From Thermotogae bacterium (GTDB lineage Bacteria; Thermotogota; Thermotogae; UBA12178): a stretch of 9,840 nucleotides of DNA. Positions 1 through 7,500 of the stretch are shown piece after piece. The notes under the pieces were generated by a model. The model was not told where the DNA came from. It saw only the letters and a list, made by a program, of their open reading frames with translations, and ran no database searches. A program made the translations under genes and the position numbers. The stretch spans positions 1 to 9,840 of the forward strand of contig QNAP01000047.1 in NCBI GenBank assembly GCA_003641795.1, given 5' to 3'. Each line of letters starts with the position of its first letter. Positions within the stretch are counted from its first letter, which is position 1.

Positions 1-329
1 AAAGCTAAACCTGTAACAAAACTTTGGCTAATATCTAAAGGCAGGCCCCAAAAACTTCCATAAGGATAAAACGAAAAGTAAGTAGAAATTCCCAAAACTG
101 CTAAAAACAAAAGGACAAGCCAATTAAACCAATTAAAATTAAGATTTATCTTTCCTTCAATTAAGGAAGAAATTAACCAAAAAATCAGGGACAAAAACAC
201 GAGCAGCAAAAGTAAAACTTGTTTTGGAAAATCCAAAACATTTGCCGTCCAGGGCAAAAAGAAAAGTGGAATTAAAAATACTGTCAAATAAAGACAAATC
301 TTTGAAATTTTTGTAAGTGTTTGCTTCAT
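1..329 (-). CDS. O-antigen-ligase-like polytopic membrane protein, N-terminal part (cut by window edge)
   Basis: The frame opens with ATG at 329 and is still open at base 1, giving 109 codons with the C-terminus missing. Three hydrophobic segments are visible at about residues 11-27, 37-57 and 67-86, joined by short polar or aromatic loops. The run STYFSFYPYGSFWG after the third helix, and the FLPLFFLPW-type first helix, resemble the N-terminus of Wzy/WaaL-type O-antigen ligase proteins common in Patescibacteria, which often continue into TPR repeats. Such proteins act in the cytoplasmic membrane on lipid-linked glycans. I cannot see the catalytic periplasmic loop, so the family call rests on this N-terminal pattern only. 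No Shine-Dalgarno precedes the ATG. An extended -10-like TGGTATAAT (386-378, minus) lies about 50 bases upstream. Another polytopic membrane protein is possible. Confidence 0.6.
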   Translation of the reverse strand, partial: MKQTLTKISKICLYLTVFLIPLFFLPWTANVLDFPKQVLLLLLVFLSLIFWLISSLIEGKINLNFNWFNWLVLLFLAVLGISTYFSFYPYGSFWGLPLDISQSFVTGLA

Positions 330-375
330 AGTTTTAAAATAAAATTATTAATCTTTTTAACCTTTTAACCCTTTT

Positions 376-470
376 ATATTATACCACTTTTTAAATCTTT
401 TTACATTATACCGCTTCTTAATACCACTTCTTACATTATATCACTTTTTACATTATACTTCATTATACTC
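376..470 (-). promoter_or_regulatory. AT-rich stretch with five TATAAT-like boxes upstream of the membrane-protein gene
   Basis: On the minus strand the hexamer TATAAT occurs five times (plus coordinates 378-383, 405-410, 435-440, 452-457, 462-467), spaced 27, 30, 17 and 10 bases. Two copies have the extended -10 form (TGGTATAAT at 378-386, TGATATAAT at 435-443). The spacers share GTAAAAAG- or AAGTGG-like words, so this is also a degenerate tandem repeat. No convincing TTGACA box is correctly spaced from any copy. It could be a promoter region for the gene starting at 329 or simply repeat-derived intergenic DNA. Confidence 0.4.
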
Positions 471-503
471 CATTTAACCCCCAAGATGTAAGTTTTAAGC
501 CCA

Positions 504-570
504 TCAGAGGTCTGACCTCTGACAAATTGACAGAGGTCTGACCTCTGACAAATTGACAGAGGTCTGACCT
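504..570. repeat. 26-bp tandem palindromic repeat (REP-like) at the 3' end of the transposase gene
   Basis: The unit starts CAGAGGTCTGACCTCTGACA and repeats with a 26-base period at 505, 531 and 557; the third copy is cut short at 570. Each full copy has a hairpin with 8-bp arms CAGAGGTC/GACCTCTG around a single T (505-521 and 531-547; the first extends to 9 bp, 504-522). The third copy overlaps the stop codon of the transposase gene (569-571). The shared core GGTCNGACC also occurs in the palindromes on the other side of that gene, as expected for REP elements served by a RAYT. Confidence 0.85.
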
Positions 571-1327
571 ATGTAAGGTCTAGGGAGAGGTGGGAGAGTT
601 TTTCCATTGCTTCTCTTACTTCACCCTGATATTTAATCCAATTATTAACCCACTCTCGGCATCCCTCAACTCCTCCCATCACCTCCAAACCAAAATCTCT
701 TTGAGTTACCGAAGGAAAATTCTTTTTACCGATATAATCTTGATAACTTGACCATTTATAATCTTCCAGTAATTCAATAACTTTTTCCGGCTCTTTTACT
801 CCTTTGCTTTTCCATTCCGGCTCCACCAGTAAAGCAGGATTTGTGTGGATATAAGTAAAAACAACCCTTAAATAATCATCGTTCTTTATGTGGACAGCGT
901 GAAACCTATCTTGAAAAAAGTGCCCTCGCAAAACTATTTGATATTTTCGCTTAAAATAAGGCGGGTAACCAGAAGCAATCTTTTGAATATACTTACTAAT
1001 TCCTTTATCTTTTAATTGTCTTAAAAGTAAATGGATATGATTGGGCATTAAACAAAAAGCTAAAACTTCAACCAATAAATCCCTTTCATCCTCCCAGCTA
1101 GGCTCTTCATTAATCTGATTAGTGGAAGATTTAACAATTTGTTTAAACCTCTCTCGGGCTTTTCGCCGTTCTCTAATTGTTATAGGTTTTGTTGTATTAC
1201 ATTCATAAATGTAAAAAATCCCTCGATAATAATCATCTATATCGCCAAAAAGCAATTCATTTCCTATTCTTCTTAAGGTAACATGATAAATTTCGTTGTT
1301 AATAAACTCTCGGGAGGGGCGAGCCAT
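569..1327 (-). CDS. REP-associated Y1 (HUH) tyrosine transposase, RAYT/IS200-like
   Basis: This 252-residue protein is a single-strand DNA endonuclease of the Transposase_17 (Y1) superfamily. The N-terminus MARPSREFINNEIYHVTLR matches the family's usual opening and supports the ATG at 1327. The metal-binding HUH motif is MPNHIHLLL (His97, His99), and the likely nucleophile is Tyr159 in TYIHTNP, the family's YI-x-NP motif. GHFFQDRFHAVHI (about 136-147) precedes it as in other RAYTs. A basic insert of about 40 residues (43-82) lies before the HUH strand. No TnpB partner is nearby. The gene is bracketed by GGTCNGACC palindromes (1412-1566 and 504-570), so it more likely moves or maintains REP elements than acts as a classical IS200. 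No Shine-Dalgarno is visible. An intact frame, both His and the Tyr suggest activity; the exact subfamily is inference. Confidence 0.87.
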   Translation of the reverse strand: MARPSREFINNEIYHVTLRRIGNELLFGDIDDYYRGIFYIYECNTTKPITIRERRKARERFKQIVKSSTNQINEEPSWEDERDLLVEVLAFCLMPNHIHLLLRQLKDKGISKYIQKIASGYPPYFKRKYQIVLRGHFFQDRFHAVHIKNDDYLRVVFTYIHTNPALLVEPEWKSKGVKEPEKVIELLEDYKWSSYQDYIGKKNFPSVTQRDFGLEVMGGVEGCREWVNNWIKYQGEVREAMEKLSHLSLDLT

Positions 1328-1364
1328 ATATTTAGTTTTTAGTTAGTATTTTTGATTTAATTTC

Positions 1365-1393
1365 CGACCTTTTATAATTTTCGACCTTTTATA
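1365..1393. repeat. 12-bp direct repeat upstream of the transposase gene
   Basis: CGACCTTTTATA occurs at 1365-1376 and again at 1382-1393, 17 bases apart, about 40-65 bases upstream of the transposase ATG. On the minus strand each reads TATAAAAGGTCG, containing a GGTC half-site like the nearby REP cores. It could be a transposase-binding or autoregulatory site, or part of the promoter; the sequence alone does not decide. Confidence 0.5.
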
Positions 1394-1411
1394 TTTAATT
1401 TGAGCCATCTC

Positions 1412-1566
1412 CATAGGTCAGACCCCTGTCGGCTTTAGCTTTACAGCTTTACAGGGGTTGGACCCCTGTCAGCTTGTCCCTGTCAGCTTGTTGGTAGCTT
1501 GTTCGCTGATTATACCCTATTTTCACTATCCATTTAAGCCTAACAGGGGTCGGACCCCTGTTAGCT
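1412..1566. repeat. REP-like palindrome cluster between the giant gene and the transposase gene
   Basis: Three related elements share GGTNNGACCCCTGT followed by an AGCTTG-like tail: 1416-1430 (short palindrome GGTC-A-GACC), 1451-1469 (ACAGGGGT/ACCCCTGT, 8-bp arms) and 1540-1564 (12-bp arms CTAACAGGGGTC/GACCCCTGTTAG around one G). The last starts 7 bases beyond the giant gene's stop codon. It could end or protect that transcript as a hairpin, but no T-run follows it on the minus strand, so I call it a REP rather than an intrinsic terminator. The shorter AGCTTG-type tails recur at 1471-1506. The core differs from the downstream repeats (GGGGTCGGACCCC here, GAGGTCTGACCTC there) but keeps GGTCNGACC. 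Confidence 0.8.
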
Positions 1567-1571
1567 TGGAT

Positions 1572-4500
1572 TTATTGGGTTGTTGGAGAAGAGGTTGAAT
1601 CTCCGGAAGTTGGTGGGGTTTCGGTGGAAGAACTTTCGGCTGATGAGTTATCGGGTGATGAGGTCTTAGCTGATGATGTTTCGGTTGCTTGATTATTTGT
1701 TGGTTGGCTATCACTTGATCGATCATTACTTGCCTGTGTATCACTTGATTGAGTATCAACCGATTGGCCAGAAGATTCTATTTGGCTGTTTTCTGATTGA
1801 ATATCGGTGGTTTGAGTAGTTGTCTCAGTGGTCTCAGTAGTTTCGGTTGTGTTAGTGGACTGAAAAGTAGCAGATTGAGCTTCAGTTGATTGACTCTCTG
1901 TTGATTGGGTCTCTAAAACGGTATCGCCTCCTTCAGAGCTGGTGTCTGATTGAGTTTCCAGTTGATCGGCAGATTGTTCTTCAGTAAAGATAGTGTTTTC
2001 GTTTTCTGAAGCCAAACCTTCTTTATTTGATTGAGTATCAGAACTTAATTCAAGTGTAGAATCTTGGCTATTTTCATTTATTTCTTCTGAAGAGGTAGTG
2101 TCTTGAATGGTTTCTTGGGTGGTTTCCTGAAGAGAATTGCTTTCTCCTCCGTTTTCCACTGTCGATTGGTCTTCAATTAATTGATTCTCTGTTGATTGGG
2201 CCTCTGTTGTTTGTTGGGTATCATTTGTTTGAGTATCAATAGTCTCGCTCTCAGTAGTTGAAGTATCGCTAGATTGGCCGTTTATATCTTGGGTTTGATC
2301 AATCTGATTTTCATCAGCGCTTCCCCCACCTCCTCCAGAACTAATAACTTCTGTTGTGTTTTCTTGATCGCTCAATAAATCTTCGCTTTCAGAGATTTCT
2401 TCAGAAGAATTTTCAGACTGAGATTCTGGTTCACTCAAGACCGATTCTTCAACTGGCGTCACCTCAAAGGGCAAATTATCGCATTCAGTATTTACCTTTC
2501 GCCATTCTCCATTTTCAATCCACAAACACCAAACCTGGCCTGTTTCTTGGTCCACCATTTCAATTTTTTCAAACCTGACTTTCTCTACTTTAATCTCTTT
2601 AGCAAAAATCTTCTCTGCTACCAATTCTTTCAATTGAACAATTCCATTTTCTATTGTAGCGCCCAAAACTCCTAATGCCTGTTTTACCAATTGGACAAAA
2701 ATATTAGAAGATTCATCTAGTTCTTCACCGGTCCCAGTATACAACTCTCCATTAATATTAATCGTAACCTCAGGAATTGGATCATTTCCTCCATACCATC
2801 CCAAACTCACAAACATTAGTATTTTACCTGTCTCGTCTGGATTTGGATTATCATAGGCCTCCAATGCTTTTCCAATTACTGGCCCAGGTCCGGTAGCCTT
2901 CATTGCTACCCCTGGTTTTGAAGAAGGAGTTAACCAATCTCCAACTTCAATAGGCCCGTTTTCAGTAGACACTTTTACTGGTACCCTTCCTGCCAGAGCC
3001 ACCACAGCAATTCTATCAGTATCAATATCTATTCCGGTAGGTTCCTCACCAATCACCAATCCTGGTTTAGTAGAAACTACTCCAATTACTTCTTTTTGAT
3101 AAGGTTTTGAACTTTTTCTCACCCTTTCTCCTGAACTACCGGTTACTACAACATCACCAGCCTCAACCTCTTCTCCTTCATCCACATAATAAACCTCGGC
3201 CAAGTCAGCACCAGTGGCGTATTCAATGTAACCTAAAACTTGAAGAGTTGCTGAACTAACATCAGTGTAACATTTATATTCAAATACTTGGCCACTATCC
3301 GTTCCTTGAACTACCACCCCTCCTATATGAGCTGTGCCTGTCTGTTCAGCGATAGGATTAGAACGTACTAGTCCTTCATAAGATGCTGTTGAACCATTTC
3401 TTCTAGTAAAACAATACATTTCTCCGCCACCACCACCTCTATACATATAGATGCTTAAAATCACTGCTCTAGTATTAGCGCTAGTTACTGAAGTAACATC
3501 AAGATCATGCCAAGCATTATCTCTGGTAAGGCTGTAAGCAGCCGGACTATTCTTCCACACCACAGTAGAAAAAGTAGAGATAGATCTGTTGTTTATCTTC
3601 CCACCACTTACGGTAAGGTTACCCCCGACAGTAAGATTGCTAGTAAACCTTCCTGTCCCGGCCACATCTAATTTATAACCCGGATTCGTCGTCCCGATGC
3701 CGACGTTGCCACTTCCTCGTATTCTCACTACCTCTCTATAATTTGCGTCATTCCATGTATAAATTGCCAAGCCAACATAATTTGACCATGAAGATTCAGA
3801 TACCGCGTATAAACCAACTGCTTTGTTTGCATTCACACCACTTTGCATTCTAATCCCAAAATATCCTCCAGTATTCGCATCTGTCGCACTTCCTCCATCT
3901 ATAATTAATAAATCCTCTGCATGAGAACTATCCCAAATATCGGTTGTTTTGATTTTTGTAAGAGAACCTCCTCCACTACTTCCTTCAATTTCAAGTAATG
4001 TACCCGGACTCGTCGTCCCGATGCCGACGTTGCCGGCCGAATCAATAGTTATGCCAGCCCCTTTGTTGTATAAATAAAATTTATTACTTCCTGCTCCATA
4101 AATAATCTGAGCATATTGTCCTGCTTCATCATCATCATCAAAAAACTTTATCCTGGCGTCATACTCACCATCTATTCCGATTCTTAAGGCATCTTTACTA
4201 GCAGCCCCAGCTACTTTAGCAATTTCCAACTTCGCACTCGGCGCCGTCGTCCCGATGCCGACGTTGCTATTGGTGAAAGAAACATTAGCGGTGCTGGCAT
4301 TTCCAGTGATTCTCATTCTCTCTACCCAACTTGAGCCATTACCAGTATAAACTAACAACCCTGGATTAGCGGTATAACCTGAGGGATAAATTTTTACTCC
4401 ATCAGAGCTTGCTTTAAACCATCCTGCCTGAACCCCGGTATTCGCATAAACCACATTAGTTGCCCGAATATCCCCACTTACATCTAATTTATAACTCGGA

Positions 4501-7500
4501 TTCGTCGTCCCGATGCCGACGTTGCCGGAATCTACAGCTAGATAAGTTCCTGAGGCTGTTAATAGGTTCCCACTTCCCAAATTAACCCCGGTTTTAAACC
4601 CTACATTTAAAGATTTGGTTAGGTCTACACTGGCAGGCTCATCAATACCTATCACTTCTACATTTGCCACATACCAATCAAAAGCAACGTTATCACCACT
4701 ACTTATATAGAAAAAACCTGTAGATGAAAAGGTTCCTCCTTCTCCAATTTTTTGTACTCCTATATACTGCTCCCAAGTGCCTGTTCCAGCTGTACTTGAT
4801 ATCCATCTAAACGAACTCCCTGTTCCGTATGGGTTGGAGGCAAAATTTATGCTTCTGCCAGAAGGGATCTTTGCCCAAATACGATAAACATATCTATTAC
4901 CTTCGATATAACAATCTTCTGTTGCTGCACCATTACATTTAGTGACTGCAATGTAAAAACCACCATATCCTGGGGTTGGTTGGCTTCCTGGGGTTCCCGT
5001 TCCATCGTAAGAAACTTTTAAAATCTTTCCACAAACACTTGGAGAAGTAGTATCGTCTACGGTTGTTATTGTTACTTTTCCACTGTGAGAGTTATCATAA
5101 ACAGAATACTCGTAGGTTCCCATGCAAAAAGAAGGATTATAATTTAGTAATCTTCCTTTTAAACTTGCTAACAAAGAAATTTGTCCAGAATATCTGTTAG
5201 TCCCGTACGCGGTTCCATCTGTGAAAAGAAGGTCACCAAAACCGCTTCCGCCTTCCATTCTTATATCTCCAACCACCTCCAATTTTTCATTCGGCGCCGT
5301 CGTCCCGATGCCAATGTTGCCGTTATATCCCGAAATAGTCCCGCCTCCGCTACCAAGTTTTATTGATGCGACAGTACTATTTTGATTCCCATAAACCCCA
5401 AGCGTGTTAGCGACATCTATATCAGTTAAAAATGAATCATCACCAATTAACACAAATTTGGAACCCGCCGCAGAACCCGCATCAGCAATATCCAACTTCG
5501 CTCCCGGCGCCGTCGTCCCGATGCCGACGTTGCCGTCTGGTTTTATAAACAGTGCGTTTATTTCAGCCCCCCCAGAATCTTTTGATCTGAAAATAAAACC
5601 TGTGTTATTTGTTAGTGCGGCAAAGTCTAGCTGTGCAGCACCAGCACCAATGTCAGTTATATAGATACCATATGTAGCAATACTAGCCCTCTCTAACCTT
5701 AAAAGATTATAATCTGAAGCAGTTATATCTAATTTACTACTCGGCCCCGTCGTTCCGATGCCGACGTTGCCACCGTTTGGTTGTAATGCTATACTCCAAG
5801 AATTATCATTACCTGTGCTTGGTTGCCAAGTTTGTAAAAAGGGTCTATTCCCATCAAACCCTAAACGCACCCCTATATCATTATAGGTATTAGCTATTCT
5901 AATGAAATTACCATCTCCCGAATACCTTATATCCAACTTCGCCCCCGGCTCCGTCGTCCCGATGCCGACGTTGCCGTCTTTATCTATTACCAATTTTGTT
6001 GAACCCTCGACTTGGAAAACATAACCCATTTGGTTGCCAGATTCAACAACTGTGTTGAATATTACACCAGGATAACCAGCCCCTAACGGATTATTGCCTA
6101 TCCCTAAAGTTACATGTCTTGTGGCAATTGCAGTATCTGTAAGTTTGAAGTTTTTATCGGCGCCGTATAGATGCAAAAGTTCTTCAGGACTCGTCGTCCC
6201 GATGCCGACGTTGCCAGAAATATACGTGTTGTGTGCCAAAATTCCGTTAGCAACAAAGTTATGGGTTCCTTCAACTGCAATATCATAAACATGTTCATAG
6301 CCGATAAATTCAATTGACTTAATTTTTTCAAAAACTACTTCTCCTGAATTATTCAATACCGCTATTTCATCTCCTGGTTTCAAATAAATTACTTTTATCC
6401 ATTTTGCATTTGACAGTTTATTATCTTTTTTGTTATCATAAGAGTGTATGGGTAAATTAACCCTTTCAAAAAGATCTGGTTCAACAAAAGGAGTGCCTGC
6501 AGAAGTTATTAAACGATTTTTAGAAGCGACTGAAGACTTATTAGAAAGTATTGAATACTCAAATCCTGAATTCTGGAAAGAAATTGAAGAATCTCGCAAA
6601 TCTGGCAGAGTAAGCGGCAAGAAAGTCAAGAAAGAGTTAGGATTATGATTAGTCATGACTTCACCCAAAAATCGAGAAAGGAATTGGAAAAACTCCCCAA
6701 AAGAGAACAAAAGAGGATTATTGAAAAATTGGAATTTTATTTGCGACAACCCTCCCCTCTCCAATTCGCTAAATTCATCGGAAGAAGAAAAGGAATTAAA
6801 GTTTACAGGTTTAGAATCGGAAATTGGAGAATAATTTTTGACTGGGAAGATGGAAAAAGCATCTTGATTACCAAAATCAAACCCAGAAAAGCCAAAGACT
6901 TGTATCGTTTTTTCACCCTTTAAAGAGGTTTTTATTTGCCATAAATTGGCATTTGACAGTTTATTATCTTTTTTGTTATCATTAGATTGTATGGCTAAAC
7001 CAAAACCATTACCATTGACTATCATTGATGATAAAAATCTCCGCGGAGTGTTGGCTCCATCTAAAGTTCTCTCTAAAGAATTATTAGAGGATATTGTTGA
7101 TTTAATTGAATGGTCTTCCCCTGAGGCGATTAGAGAAACTGAAAAACGGGTAAGAGAAGCAGACCGAGAAAACTCTTGGATACCCGGCAAAGAAGTTGAA
7201 AGACGATTAAAGAAACGAATGAAATCCTCTAAATAATTATTTTTATGCTTACTTATTTCTTTCATCCTAGTGCGGAAAAAGAGCTTGCCCGTTTGCCTAT
7301 CAAAGAACAAGTTCGAATTATCACTAAAATCAAAGAGGTCTGCCAACTCAATCATCCCCTTCAACACAGAAAAGTTAAAAAGCTTAAAGGAAGAAGGTTT
7401 GAAGAATTCAGGTTGAGAGTGGGAAATTACAGGATTAAGTTTATTTTTGTTCGGCCCAATATTATCAAAATTATTCATATCCAACATCGCCAAGTTGGAT

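Noticed and set aside
504..570. CRISPR array
   Set aside because: The 26-base units are directly adjacent with no unique spacers, and each is a palindrome; REP-like is a better fit.
1540..1564. Intrinsic terminator of the giant gene
   Set aside because: The 12-bp-arm hairpin is placed well but no T-run follows on the minus strand, and it matches the nearby REP palindromes.
5181..6288. Plus-strand open frames at 5181-5366, 5404-5664 and 6094-6288
   Set aside because: They are antisense shadows of the VGIGTT repeats, with recurring VVPMPTLP-type peptides and no promoter or recognisable domain, unlike the toxin-antitoxin genes.
6914..6936. Terminator after the first toxin
   Set aside because: ACCCTTTAAAGAGGT followed by T5 pairs only with a mismatch and almost no loop; too weak to call.
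6946..6990. TTG 6946 as the start of the second antitoxin
   Set aside because: It would translate the promoter boxes, which are identical to those before the first antitoxin; ATG 6991 has the same 8-base spacing as ATG 6448.
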